A stretch of DNA of 64,000 nucleotides from an uncultured Methylomonas sp. (GCA_936941155.1 CAKZJE010000117.1:19916-83915), one strand, 5' to 3'; numbered from the stretch's first letter, positions 49,447 through 57,491 are shown. The notes: generated by a model from the sequence alone, not told the origin. Program-made: numbers and translations.

Positions 49447-50010
49447 ATGGGAGCGTGCTTGGAAGTTGGTTTATGTACAAAAGTTTCTTTTTCTAAAAGC
49501 GATAGCGATAGTATTAAAAAGTATTATCCGAATATTTCTGACTTTCAAATGGATTTTGAAAAAGAAACTCATCTTGCTTTGTCTTATTATAATCTCAGTG
49601 AATTTGAAGGAGCGTATATTTTTAACGTAAAACCAGAATTACTTGAACCTAAAGATTTAGTGTTGTTTCTAAAGGAGTTTTTTAGTTTTAAGTGTAATAA
49701 TAAGGTGAATTGTTTAGCAAGGTATAATGAAATGCTGGAAAAAATAGAGCAGCTTAATTGCGCTTCTGACGTAATTTATTGCATTGAAAATGAAGAGGAC
49801 TTTAGTCTTCGGTTACATGACGCAAAAGATGCTATCCATTTGTCATCTGGATTATATTTGCCTTTCAAGTTTGATTATGTTCCGTTGGACACTTACTATA
49901 AAGCTCATATTGAGTTTTCTGCTGCGTTGTTTTCTTATTTGGCGCGGTTGATTCAATTTAAGCATCCACAACCACAAGTTAAGTTGATTAAGTTTTTTAT
50001 AGATGGCTGA
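49447..50010 (+). CDS. Hypothetical protein between Rpn genes
   Basis: The 187-aa protein is not recognised. No signal peptide or membrane helix is seen. It starts one base after the upstream Rpn stop and is followed, in another frame, by the last 22 codons of a lost Rpn gene. Motifs include LALSYYNLSEFEGAYIFNV and LRLHDAKDAIHLSSGLYLPF. Its position suggests an accessory gene that replaced most of an Rpn copy. Confidence 0.55.
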   Translation: MGACLEVGLCTKVSFSKSDSDSIKKYYPNISDFQMDFEKETHLALSYYNLSEFEGAYIFNVKPELLEPKDLVLFLKEFFSFKCNNKVNCLARYNEMLEKIEQLNCASDVIYCIENEEDFSLRLHDAKDAIHLSSGLYLPFKFDYVPLDTYYKAHIEFSAALFSYLARLIQFKHPQPQVKLIKFFIDG

Positions 50011-50071
50011 AGGTTTTGATATAAAAATGATTATTGAAATTACAGGGCTAGCGGAAGAGATAATCTTGTAG
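50003..50071 (+). pseudogene. C-terminal remnant of an Rpn gene
   Basis: The short frame reads MAEGFDIKMIIEITGLAEEI and stops two codons later. It matches the end of the intact Rpn gene downstream ([20 protein letters not shown]). Everything upstream of this tail is absent, so it is a 3' fragment left by deletion or replacement. Confidence 0.8.
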
Positions 50072-50120
50072 TACGCCACACACCGACTACGAAAACCAAA
50101 TTTAGACTGAGGATAAAAAT

Positions 50121-50981
50121 ATGAAACGAGTTGCCCCTTTACGTTACGGCGTAATTTTTAAAAAGGCTTTTTGTGATGTCGATATATTTAAACGATTTGT
50201 TTTGGATATTGTCGGCATTAATCTTGAAATTGATAATGTTGAAACGGAAAAGGAATTTAAACCTCCGATTGGTAATGTCGCTGTGAAGTTTGATTTATAT
50301 GCCGAGGATATTAAAAATCGCATTATTGTTGAAATTCAGCATGATAGAAACGCCGATCATTATGACCGCTTTTTACATTACCATTGTGTTGCTTTATTGG
50401 AACAACTGAAAAAGCCGCCTAAAAGTGCGCAATACCGTTATTACTCGCCGAACACCACTGTTTATACGATTGTGGTTTTAACATCGGGTGATGAAAAGAA
50501 TCAATGTGATGTTGCGGTGATTGATTTTGACCCTAAAACTTTGGATGGCAAGGGATTAAATGAAATTAAACATAAAATTGTTTATCTTTGTCCGCGCTAT
50601 ATGAATGAGAAAACGCCTGAGTTTTATCAAGAGTGGTTGCGGGTGATTGAGGATAGTTTGGATAATCAGGTGGATGAGTCGTTGTATCATTTGCCTGAGA
50701 TTGAAAAGCTGTTGTTGGCGATTGGTGAAGATAATGTTACGCCGGAGGAAATGGCGCGAATGATTGATGAGTCTTATATTGCGGACGCTGAAAAAAGAGG
50801 TCTTAAGGAAGGGATTGAAAAAGGCATTGAACAAGGCATTGAACAAGGCATTGAACAAGGCATTGAACAAGGCATTGAAAAAGGGAAACTAGAAACGGCA
50901 AAAGCAATGTTGGCAGAAGGCTTTGATGTTAAAACCATTGTTAAAATTACCGGACTAACGGAAGAAATGATTTTGCGGTAA
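50121..50981 (+). CDS. Rpn-family PD-(D/E)XK nuclease with GIEQ repeats
   Basis: The 286-aa protein has [20 protein letters not shown], the nuclease core [37 protein letters not shown] and the conserved Rpn tail. Between core and tail is a run of GIE(K/Q) units encoded by a 12-bp tandem repeat. A GAGGATAAAAAT leader precedes the ATG. Rpn proteins promote recombination and may act in phage defence; the role here is not shown. Confidence 0.88.
   Translation: MKRVAPLRYGVIFKKAFCDVDIFKRFVLDIVGINLEIDNVETEKEFKPPIGNVAVKFDLYAEDIKNRIIVEIQHDRNADHYDRFLHYHCVALLEQLKKPPKSAQYRYYSPNTTVYTIVVLTSGDEKNQCDVAVIDFDPKTLDGKGLNEIKHKIVYLCPRYMNEKTPEFYQEWLRVIEDSLDNQVDESLYHLPEIEKLLLAIGEDNVTPEEMARMIDESYIADAEKRGLKEGIEKGIEQGIEQGIEQGIEQGIEKGKLETAKAMLAEGFDVKTIVKITGLTEEMILR
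50811..50882 (+). repeat. 12-bp tandem repeat within the Rpn gene
   Basis: Six units of GGCATTGAACAA are present; the inner four are identical and the outer ones end in AAA. They encode GIEQ or GIEK. The unit keeps frame, so slippage changes only the linker length. Confidence 0.92.
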
Positions 50982-50991
50982 ACTAACGCCT

Positions 50992-51024
50992 ATGACTGGC
51001 AGTCCTTGAAGGACTGCCAGTCAT
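50992..51024. repeat. Palindromic repeat family C, copy 2
   Basis: ATGACTGGCAGTCCTT, G, then the complement: a 33-base perfect palindrome. It shares the central GACTGGCAGTCCTT core with the copy at 35265. It lies 10 bp after the Rpn gene and may terminate it. Confidence 0.85.
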
Positions 51025-51049
51025 TTTTTCAAACACAGAGGATAAAAAC

Positions 51050-53539
51050 ATGGCAACAATTCAAAATGGCATTATTACAACGGACTTCAATTCGTATGGG
51101 GATGGTGCTAGCTCTGTCATCATACAGCCCGATGGCAAAATTTTAGTAGCAGGTTCTAGTAACAATGGCACTGACAGTGACTTTGCTTTGGTGCGTTATA
51201 ACAGTAATGGTAGTCTTGATACAAGTTTTTCTGGTGATGGAAAAGTCACTACAGCTATCAGTTTTGCATCAAGTGATTATTCTAGGTTAATGTCTCTGCA
51301 ATCGGATGGCAAAATTTTACTGTTTGGTAGCAGTACTGTCAGTGGAGGCAAACCTAATCTTGCTATCGTTCGTTATAACAGTGATGGTTCAATAGATACA
51401 TCATTTAGTGGTGATGGAAAAATTACTACTGATACCGCCTTTTTCAGCAGTATTGCCGCAATGACCACTCAGGCAGATGGGAAGGTTTTAGTCGCAGGAA
51501 CTTACTACGATAGTGCTAGTACACTTAATTATTACTATTTTGCATTGGCACGTTACAACAGTGATGGTAGCTTAGATATTAGTTTTTCTTCTGACGGCGA
51601 AGTTTTTACAACATTTCCATATACTACACACAATAGTCATGCCAACTCAATTACAGTTCAAGCTGATGGGAAAATTCTAGTGGCAGGAACTGACAGCAGC
51701 ATATTTTGCTTGGCGCGTTACAATTCCGACGGGAGTTTAGATACTAGTTTCTCAGTAGACGGCAGAACTACTTACTCAGGAAGTACAGGACTTGCTGGTC
51801 TTTCAAAGGTTATTGTACAACCCGATGGTAAGATTTTGGCAATTGGTCACGGTGTATGGGTTGGTTTTATCTTGCTTCGTTACAATGCTGATGGCACTTT
51901 AGATACTAACTTTGACGGCGATGGCGTAGTCACTACTGGGATATTTGCTAACAGTATTGGTAATTTTCTTGATTCTCCTAGCTCTGTCATTGTACAGCCT
52001 GATGGCAAACTAGTAGTGGCGGGTTATAGCTATAACAGTAGTGGTTATGCCGACTTTACCTTAGTACGTTATAACTCCAATGGTAGTTTAGACACTAGTT
52101 TTGATAGCGATGGTAAGGTTATCACTGGTATCGGTTCTGCTAATGATGCTGCTAACTCTGTTATCGCTCAGCCTGATGGGAAACTGGTAGTAGTAGGTAG
52201 TAGCAATAATGATGGAAGCACTACTGGTTCTGACTTTGCTGTAGTGCGTTATAACAGTGATGGAAGTTTGGATTCCACTTTCACAGGATTAGATAAGGGC
52301 TTTACAATAACTCCCTTGGATGGATTAATTACCAATGAAAGCGGTAACTCTATCCGTTTCAGTGTGTCCATGAATACTCAGCCTAACCGAGATGTTTCGG
52401 TGACTTTTTCAAGCGGTGATAGTAGCGAAGGTGCTGTTACAAATGCACCTCTCACTTTTACAGCGACCAACTGGACAACACCGCAAACCTTTAGCGTTGT
52501 TGGACAAGATGACACGCTTGTTGATGGGAATATTACTTATCAAATCACTGCTGCTGTGAATACGATTGATGTTAATTACTCAGGATTAATTCTATCTCCA
52601 CTGACCCTAACCAATAATGACAATGAAGAAGCTGGAAAAATAATTAAAGGTGATGTAGGCGGCTCTCAATCTGATGTACTCGTTGGTGGAGGTGGAGATG
52701 ACACGATTTATGGGTTTAATCTGAAAGATGATCTTTCAGGAGGGCTGGGCAACGACACACTTTATGGTGGCTCTGACAACGATGTCTTATTCGGTGAAGA
52801 TGGCAACGACAATCTCTATGGCGAGCAAGGGAATGACTATATGGACGGGGGTGCTGGCAATGACATTCTTAATGGTAGCATCGGTATTGATACTATGATT
52901 GGCGGTTTAGGCAACGATAGTTATTATGTTGATAATATTAGCGATGTCGTGACTGAGACATCAACATTAGCAACTGAGATTGATAAGGTTAATAGTTCCA
53001 TCAGTTATATATTAAATGCTAATGCCGAAAATCTAATTTTAACAGGGACAGCCGCAATTAATGGCACAGGAAATATCAGCAATAATAGTTTAACTGGCAA
53101 TGCTGCGGCAAATAGTTTGAATGGTGATGCAGGAGCAGACAAGTTATTGGGCGGCGCAGGTAATGACATATTAATTGGTGGTGTGGGCAAAGATACGCTG
53201 ACAGGAGGAACAGGCGCAGATAAATTCAAATTTGCTGCTGTATCCGAAACAGGTATGACAGCCACCACTCGCGATACCATCACCGATTTTAAAACCGTGC
53301 AAGCCGATAAAATCGACCTCTCTACTATTGATGCAAATACTACAGTCGCAGCAAACAACGCCTTTGTATCTTTCAATCAAGGTGCTGCTTTTTCAGGCTC
53401 ATTTGCTGTTTCTGCGGCTTTGTTTTTTGACCAAACTACGCATATTCTGTGGGGTAATAATGATACTGATGCAACCGCAGATTTCTCCATTTTGCTAACA
53501 GGTGTTACCAGCCTAACGACAAGCGATTTTATTCTGTAA
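51050..53539 (+). CDS. Delta-60 / RTX repeat secreted protein
   Basis: The 829-aa protein has seven delta-60 repeats in the first 430 residues (pattern DGKILVAG...FALVRYN.DGSLDTSF.GDGKV), which likely form a beta-propeller. A Calx-beta-like segment follows (about 435-545, NRDVSVTFSSGDSSEG), then two blocks of calcium-binding RTX nonapeptides (GGLGNDTLYGG, GGAGNDILNG, GGTGADKF). The hydrophobic C-terminus ends TSDFIL. It lacks an N-terminal signal peptide, as expected for type I secretion. No transporter genes lie nearby. The ATG follows GAGGATAAAAAC. Confidence 0.88.
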   Translation: MATIQNGIITTDFNSYGDGASSVIIQPDGKILVAGSSNNGTDSDFALVRYNSNGSLDTSFSGDGKVTTAISFASSDYSRLMSLQSDGKILLFGSSTVSGGKPNLAIVRYNSDGSIDTSFSGDGKITTDTAFFSSIAAMTTQADGKVLVAGTYYDSASTLNYYYFALARYNSDGSLDISFSSDGEVFTTFPYTTHNSHANSITVQADGKILVAGTDSSIFCLARYNSDGSLDTSFSVDGRTTYSGSTGLAGLSKVIVQPDGKILAIGHGVWVGFILLRYNADGTLDTNFDGDGVVTTGIFANSIGNFLDSPSSVIVQPDGKLVVAGYSYNSSGYADFTLVRYNSNGSLDTSFDSDGKVITGIGSANDAANSVIAQPDGKLVVVGSSNNDGSTTGSDFAVVRYNSDGSLDSTFTGLDKGFTITPLDGLITNESGNSIRFSVSMNTQPNRDVSVTFSSGDSSEGAVTNAPLTFTATNWTTPQTFSVVGQDDTLVDGNITYQITAAVNTIDVNYSGLILSPLTLTNNDNEEAGKIIKGDVGGSQSDVLVGGGGDDTIYGFNLKDDLSGGLGNDTLYGGSDNDVLFGEDGNDNLYGEQGNDYMDGGAGNDILNGSIGIDTMIGGLGNDSYYVDNISDVVTETSTLATEIDKVNSSISYILNANAENLILTGTAAINGTGNISNNSLTGNAAANSLNGDAGADKLLGGAGNDILIGGVGKDTLTGGTGADKFKFAAVSETGMTATTRDTITDFKTVQADKIDLSTIDANTTVAANNAFVSFNQGAAFSGSFAVSAALFFDQTTHILWGNNDTDATADFSILLTGVTSLTTSDFIL

Positions 53540-53548
53540 TGTCTCATC

Positions 53549-53584
53549 AACCCTTGTGCCTAAAAACCGCAAGGGTTTCTTCTA
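53549..53584 (+). terminator. Shared terminator hairpin 1, after RTX gene
   Basis: AACCCTTGTG and CGCAAGGGTT pair around CCTAAAAAC, followed by TCTTCT. Near-identical hairpins recur at 53922, 54508 and 55248. Confidence 0.8.
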
Positions 53585-53597
53585 ATGAAACAAAACC

Positions 53598-53675
53598 ATG
53601 AAATTCACTTGGGATAACAACAAAAACGCCATCAACAAAGCAAAACATGGCATTAGTTATGAACACACTCACTAA
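53598..53675 (+). pseudogene. brnT: Truncated brnT toxin start
   Basis: The first 22 codons encode MKFTWDNNKNAINKAKHGIS plus YE, the canonical BrnT beginning (F-x-W-D...N..KHG.SFE). After that the frame runs into the antitoxin sequence and stops. About three quarters of the toxin gene is absent, removed by a deletion ending at the brnA start. Confidence 0.82.
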
Positions 53676-53907
53676 ACAACAAACCGAAGAGTTAAATCAA
53701 CTGGCACTGCTGCCTGATGAAATGATTGATACCAGTGATATTCCAGAGCAAACCAACTGGGATAATGTGGTACGCGGACGATTTTATGTAGCAGAAAATA
53801 TAGAATTAGAACCGGATATTTTGGCGTGGTTTAAAGCAAAAAGCGGTCAACGTTATCAGCAAATGATTAATGAAACTTTGCGGGATTATATTCAACACGC
53901 CAGCTAG
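53659..53907 (+). CDS. brnA: BrnA-type antitoxin, orphan
   Basis: The 82-aa protein has DTSDIPEQTNWDNVVRGRFY and the ribbon-helix-helix tail LEPDILAWFKAKSGQRYQQMIN with LRDYIQ, matching BrnA antitoxins. The ATG at 53659 lies in leftover brnT sequence; another at 53647 is possible. Its toxin is destroyed, so it cannot form a working pair here but could still bind DNA or other BrnT proteins. Confidence 0.8.
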   Translation: MNTLTKQQTEELNQLALLPDEMIDTSDIPEQTNWDNVVRGRFYVAENIELEPDILAWFKAKSGQRYQQMINETLRDYIQHAS

Positions 53908-53921
53908 ATAAAAAATGCCTC

Positions 53922-53957
53922 ACCCTTTGCGCCTAAAAACCGCAAGGGTTTCTTCAA
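53922..53957 (+). terminator. Shared terminator hairpin 2, after brnA
   Basis: ACCCTTTGCG and CGCAAGGGTT pair with one bulge around CCTAAAAAC, followed by TCTTC. Same family as 53549. Confidence 0.75.
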
Positions 53958-53980
53958 TTATTCAGTTTTATGAGAAATCC

Positions 53981-54235
53981 ATGAACGCCATCACCACCAA
54001 ACACGCCACCCAAAACCTAGAACAACTTGTTGAACAAGTCATCTTTGATGTTGAACCGACTATTTTATGTAATGAAGACGGCAAAAAAGCCGTACTGATG
54101 GGATTTGATGAATTTAGCGCGTGGCAAGAAACCCTGTATTTATTATCAAATCCAGCCAACGCCGCGCACTTACTGCAATCTATTCAAGAAATTGAAGCCG
54201 GAAATACTTTTGAAAAACAACTGATTGAATCATGA
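53981..54235 (+). CDS. yefM: YefM/Phd-family antitoxin
   Basis: The 84-aa protein starts MNAITTKHATQNLEQLVEQV and has EPTILCNEDGKKAVLMGFDEFSAWQETLYLL (in parts GKKAVLMGFDEF and WQETLYLL), the YefM DNA-binding and dimer domain plus toxin-binding tail. The ATG at 53981 is used; the frame upstream runs through the terminator hairpin. Its stop overlaps the yoeB start by 4 bp. Confidence 0.88.
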   Translation: MNAITTKHATQNLEQLVEQVIFDVEPTILCNEDGKKAVLMGFDEFSAWQETLYLLSNPANAAHLLQSIQEIEAGNTFEKQLIES

Positions 54236-54496
54236 AACTCGCGTTCACCAAAGAGTCATGGGCGGATTATCTATGGTATTCAAGAATACGAGCCGAAGCT
54301 GTTAAACCGCATTAACGAATTAATCAAAGACATTCAACGCCACCCGTTTACAGGCATCGGCAAACCCGAACCATTGAAAGCCAACCTATCCGGCTATTGG
54401 TCAAGACGAATTAACAGCGAACACCGCTTGGTTTATAAAGTCACTGATTCAGAAATTATTTTTGCCTCGTTTAAATTTCATTACAGCAAACATTAA
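54232..54496 (+). pseudogene. yoeB: Frameshifted YoeB ribonuclease toxin
   Basis: The ATG (54232) gives MKLAFTKESWADYLWY, then the frame breaks and stops at 54315. In the +1 frame the rest of YoeB is intact: QEYEPKLLNRINELIKDIQ, GIGKPEPLKANLSGYWSRRI, EHRLVYKV and FHYSKH with a stop at 54496. Removing one T at 54279-54280 restores the full 87-residue protein. Thus it is inactivated by a single-base insertion, or contains one sequencing error. Confidence 0.88.
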
Positions 54497-54507
54497 AAAC
54501 GCTTTTC

Positions 54508-54541
54508 AACCCTTAGCTCTAAAATGCTAAGGGTTTCTCAT
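54508..54541 (+). terminator. Shared terminator hairpin 3, after yoeB
   Basis: AACCCTTAGC and GCTAAGGGTT pair perfectly around TCTAAAAT, then TCTCA. The outer AACCCTT is as in the other copies, but the inner pairs have changed together. Confidence 0.75.
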
Positions 54542-54563
54542 CCAAAATAAATCGAGATACATC

Positions 54564-54821
54564 ATGCAAATCACCGCTCAACTCGATGACAGCTATCAAA
54601 CCCGCATAGCCGCCATTCAACAATCAACCCACACGTCACTTGATGAAATCATCAAGCAAGCCCTTGATTTACTCTATGAAAAAACTGCTTTAACCCCTAG
54701 AGAAAAAAACCAAAAGTTAATCGAAATGTTGGCAGGGACAGCCGAAGGCTCTGCGGATTTATCAGAAAACTACAAAGCCTACCTTTATCATGACTGGAAA
54801 GAAAAACATGATATTAGCTGA
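54564..54821 (+). CDS. VapB-type (ribbon-helix-helix) antitoxin
   Basis: The 85-aa protein begins MQITAQLDDSYQTRIAAIQQ with HTSLDEIIKQALDLLYEK, a ribbon-helix-helix DNA-binding fold, and has an acidic C-terminal tail that would block the toxin. It overlaps the PIN-domain gene by 14 bp. Confidence 0.8.
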   Translation: MQITAQLDDSYQTRIAAIQQSTHTSLDEIIKQALDLLYEKTALTPREKNQKLIEMLAGTAEGSADLSENYKAYLYHDWKEKHDIS

Positions 54822-55224
54822 TACGGGCTTTTGGGTCGCATTTTTCAACGCCAAAGACAAGTTTCATCAACAAAGCGTTGCTGTTATGTCTCAATCGGAT
54901 GAAAGTTTAATCACAACTTGGCCTGTTATCACAGAAACTTGTTATCTTTTGGGCAATTACTTGGGAGTGCAAAGCCAACTGCGTTTTGTAAAGGTTTTGG
55001 AAAAAGATTACATTCACGTTTTTGATATGCGCTTTAAATATTTGCCGCGTATTCAACAGTTAATGCAAAAATACGCCGATTTACCAATGGATTTAGCCGA
55101 TGCTTCGTTAGTGTTATTAGCAGAGGAGTTGGGACATGGGCGCATTTTGTCCACTGACCAGCGTGACTTTCGGGCTTACCGCTGGAAAAATCGGCATCCT
55201 TTTGAAAACTTGCTGCTGAGATAA
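54808..55224 (+). CDS. VapC-type PIN-domain ribonuclease toxin
   Basis: The 138-aa protein has all PIN acidic residues in order: MILADTGFWVAFFN (Asp5), WPVITETCYLLG (Glu), DLADASLVLLAEE (Asp) and ILSTDQRDF (Asp). The ATG at 54808 follows GGAAAG and starts exactly at the domain. With the upstream antitoxin it forms the only intact toxin-antitoxin pair of the three in this stretch. Confidence 0.88.
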   Translation: MILADTGFWVAFFNAKDKFHQQSVAVMSQSDESLITTWPVITETCYLLGNYLGVQSQLRFVKVLEKDYIHVFDMRFKYLPRIQQLMQKYADLPMDLADASLVLLAEELGHGRILSTDQRDFRAYRWKNRHPFENLLLR

Positions 55225-55247
55225 TAACTAAATAAAAAACACCGCCC

Positions 55248-55280
55248 CCCTTGCGCCTAAAAACCGCAAGGGTTTCTTTT
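55248..55280 (+). terminator. Shared terminator hairpin 4, after vapC-type gene
   Basis: CCCTTGCG and CGCAAGGG pair perfectly around CCTAAAAAC, followed by TTTCTTTT. Loop and right arm are identical to hairpins 1 and 2. Confidence 0.8.
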
Positions 55281-55335
55281 CTCATTTCAACGTTCTACAT
55301 CACTGAGCGAATTATTTTTTATAAAAAATAACGCG

Positions 55336-55372
55336 AAATTTTTTCAAGACGACCGGTCGTTTTTAAAAATTT
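55336..55372. repeat. Palindromic repeat family B, copy 4
   Basis: AAATTTTTTCAAGACGAC-CG-GTCGTTTTTAAAAATTT in parts: arms AAGACGAC and GTCGTTTT with AT-rich flanks. It lies in the 330-bp gap between the vapC-type gene and ribA. Apart from this and hairpin 4 the gap shows no gene. Confidence 0.8.
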
Positions 55373-55554
55373 CAGTTCAAATGCGCACGACTAGCCTCAT
55401 TTCACGAAAACATATTTCTTAAGAGTTTCATAATTTTTCGGAAGAAAAAAAGCATTTATCGCCCGCTTTTCTTGCCATACAAACCACAAACTCCCCCCTT
55501 TTCTACCTAACAGTAGTAAAATGCCAACAGTTATTCGATAGAGTTATCCCACCT

Positions 55555-56169
55555 GTGAAAGCAAAATTAGAAAATTTAGTCCAAACCCGAATTCCCACCG
55601 CACACGGTGAATTCACACTGCACTATTACAGCAACAACTTAGATGAAAAAGAACACATCGCGTTTGTAAAAGGCGACGTAGCAAATAAACACAACGTTTT
55701 AGTACGAATTCACTCCGAATGTTTTACCGGCGACGTGCTCGGCTCGCGCCGCTGCGATTGTGGCGAACAACTTGATTTAGCCCTAAAACTGATTAACGAA
55801 GCAGGCTGCGGCGTGCTGATTTATCTGCGTCAAGAAGGACGCGGCATTGGATTATTGAAAAAACTGCAAGCCTACAATCTGCAAGACACCGGATTCGACA
55901 CAGTGGATGCGAATATTCACTTAGGACACCTAGCCGATGAACGCGAATACGACATCGCCGCGTTAATGATTGAAAATCTTGGCATTCAGTCGATTGATTT
56001 ATTGACGAATAATCCAAATAAAATTGATGAGTTAAAAAAACTCGGTGTATCTGTTAATGCGCGAGTGCCAGTCGAAACTCGCGTGAATACCGATAACGAA
56101 GGTTATTTAAAAACCAAAGTGAAAAAAATGCGGCATTTATTGTCGATGCCGAAAGACGCAGACAAGTAA
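55555..56169 (+). CDS. ribA: GTP cyclohydrolase II
   Basis: First step of riboflavin synthesis. The zinc cysteines are Cys56, Cys67 and Cys69 (SECFTGDVLGSRRCDCGEQL), with YLRQEGRGIGLLKKL and DTVDANIHLGH following. It is 204 aa, without a fused RibB domain. The start is GTG at 55555; no good ribosome site is seen. Confidence 0.96.
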   Translation: MKAKLENLVQTRIPTAHGEFTLHYYSNNLDEKEHIAFVKGDVANKHNVLVRIHSECFTGDVLGSRRCDCGEQLDLALKLINEAGCGVLIYLRQEGRGIGLLKKLQAYNLQDTGFDTVDANIHLGHLADEREYDIAALMIENLGIQSIDLLTNNPNKIDELKKLGVSVNARVPVETRVNTDNEGYLKTKVKKMRHLLSMPKDADK

Positions 56170-56241
56170 CCGCGTTTCCTTAACCGCCAGACTATTAAAA
56201 ACTTCCAGTCATTAGCCCCTTTAATTTAAGAGAGTTTCCTC

Positions 56242-56598
56242 ATGTTATTTATCCATATCATTTTTGTGTTGCTATCGTTTATCAGTTTTGTAGCGCGAGT
56301 GGCATTGTCAGAATTAAAACCGGAAATATTGACACTTAAAGCTTTTAAAATCGTGCCGCATGTCATTGATACACTTTTGCTGGTGAGCGGCATTAGTTTG
56401 GTGGTCAGAGGGGATTGGATAGAAAGTGGTGAATATAACTGGATTATCAGCAAAGTTATGATATTACTGGCTTATATTGGCTTAGGCGTGTTTACGATGC
56501 GCTCTACTGGCGCAAGACGCTGGGCAGGATTTGCGGGCGCGATTGCGTGTTATGGCTATATTTTATCGGTAGCGATTACGAAACAAGGTTTTTTATAA
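56242..56598 (+). CDS. SirB2-family membrane protein
   Basis: The 118-aa protein has four membrane helices: MLFIHIIFVLLSFISFVAR, PHVIDTLLLVSGISLVV, ISKVMILLAYIGLGVFTM and AGAIACYGYILSVAI. The order and the KIVPHVIDTLLL motif fit SirB2, a small conserved proteobacterial family of unclear function. A terminator follows. Confidence 0.85.
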   Translation: MLFIHIIFVLLSFISFVARVALSELKPEILTLKAFKIVPHVIDTLLLVSGISLVVRGDWIESGEYNWIISKVMILLAYIGLGVFTMRSTGARRWAGFAGAIACYGYILSVAITKQGFL

Positions 56599-56607
56599 AC
56601 GCAAACC

Positions 56608-56642
56608 AGACCTGACAGGTTTTTAAAATCTATCAGGTCTTT
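56608..56642. terminator. Terminator between convergent genes
   Basis: AGACCTGA and TCAGGTCT pair perfectly around 17 bases. It lies between sirB2 and the minus-strand phosphorylase-like gene. Confidence 0.65.
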
Positions 56643-56645
56643 GAT

Positions 56646-57470
56646 TCACAAGCTAAAAACTTGTGAATTTATTTTCTGTTCCAGCCAAATTAACACCGCT
56701 TTGCTGTGTTTCAATTCGACTTCTGAAAAATTCAATTCTGCATAATCCGTTAATACATCCCAGCGTTGCAATAACGCTTTTAATTGTAACGATGCAGTGA
56801 CAGTAAAATGCCATTGTTGCAAAGCAGCGTGATAATAGCGCGATTCTGTGGTTGCCAATGTTTGCGCCAACGCTTCCATCCGTTGAATTCCTGCTGCAAT
56901 ATCAAACACTTTTGCCGTTATCCACGCACTCACGGAAGCGGCATCAATTTGCGTAATCGCTGAATTTTGATTATCCGAAATAATTTTGAAAGCCTGAATC
57001 AATTCACTCGATGTAAACCGCACGGCAATTTCATAAAACGCACTGGCTTCCATTTCATACAAACAATCGTCCAAATAATGCGTTTCTGGTTTAGAAACCG
57101 TGTTGATGGCTAACGATGCACAGGGCTGTTTTGTGATAAGTTGCGGATAAAAATGTTTCCCACTTTCCACATCAGTGATTTTGTGCGCGGCAAATAATTC
57201 GCCTAAATTGTGAGATTGATGTCCCGCAATTCCCACATTCACAAGAATAGGATGTTGAGCTGCTGGAAATTTTGCCAGCGTATAAGCGACAGCTGCCGCC
57301 ATAGCGATTTTGCCACAACCACTGACCGCCAACGTCATCGTCTCGTTATGATAAATGGCAAAAGGGTGAGATTGAGTATCTTTTTTCAGTTTGAAATGCG
57401 CAACCAGCGGTTTTGCTTCGCAGGGCAGGGCGGTGAAAACAAAGGTTTTAATCAGCGGTTGCGCATTCAT
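56646..57470 (-). CDS. Nucleoside phosphorylase superfamily protein
   Basis: The 274-aa protein starts FVFTALPCEAKPLVAHF, with LAVSGCGKIAMAAAVAYTL, LVNVGIAGHQSHNLGEL, the YEMEASAFYEIA substrate motif and KIISDNQNS with a likely catalytic Asp. These fit the MTA/SAH nucleosidase and purine phosphorylase fold. The substrate is not clear. It follows trpG by 21 bp and is probably in the trpEG operon. Confidence 0.78.
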   Translation of the reverse strand: MNAQPLIKTFVFTALPCEAKPLVAHFKLKKDTQSHPFAIYHNETMTLAVSGCGKIAMAAAVAYTLAKFPAAQHPILVNVGIAGHQSHNLGELFAAHKITDVESGKHFYPQLITKQPCASLAINTVSKPETHYLDDCLYEMEASAFYEIAVRFTSSELIQAFKIISDNQNSAITQIDAASVSAWITAKVFDIAAGIQRMEALAQTLATTESRYYHAALQQWHFTVTASLQLKALLQRWDVLTDYAELNFSEVELKHSKAVLIWLEQKINSQVFSL

Positions 57471-57491
57471 AAGTTATTGTTTAGATTGAGA

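Noticed and set aside
50823..50882. CRISPR-like array
   Set aside because: The short repeats have no spacers and are coding tandem units within an Rpn gene.
53549..55280. Superintegron attC sites between toxin-antitoxin loci
   Set aside because: The hairpins lack the attC core (GTTRRRY) and extra-helical bases, and are followed by T-rich tails as in ordinary terminators; no integrase is present.
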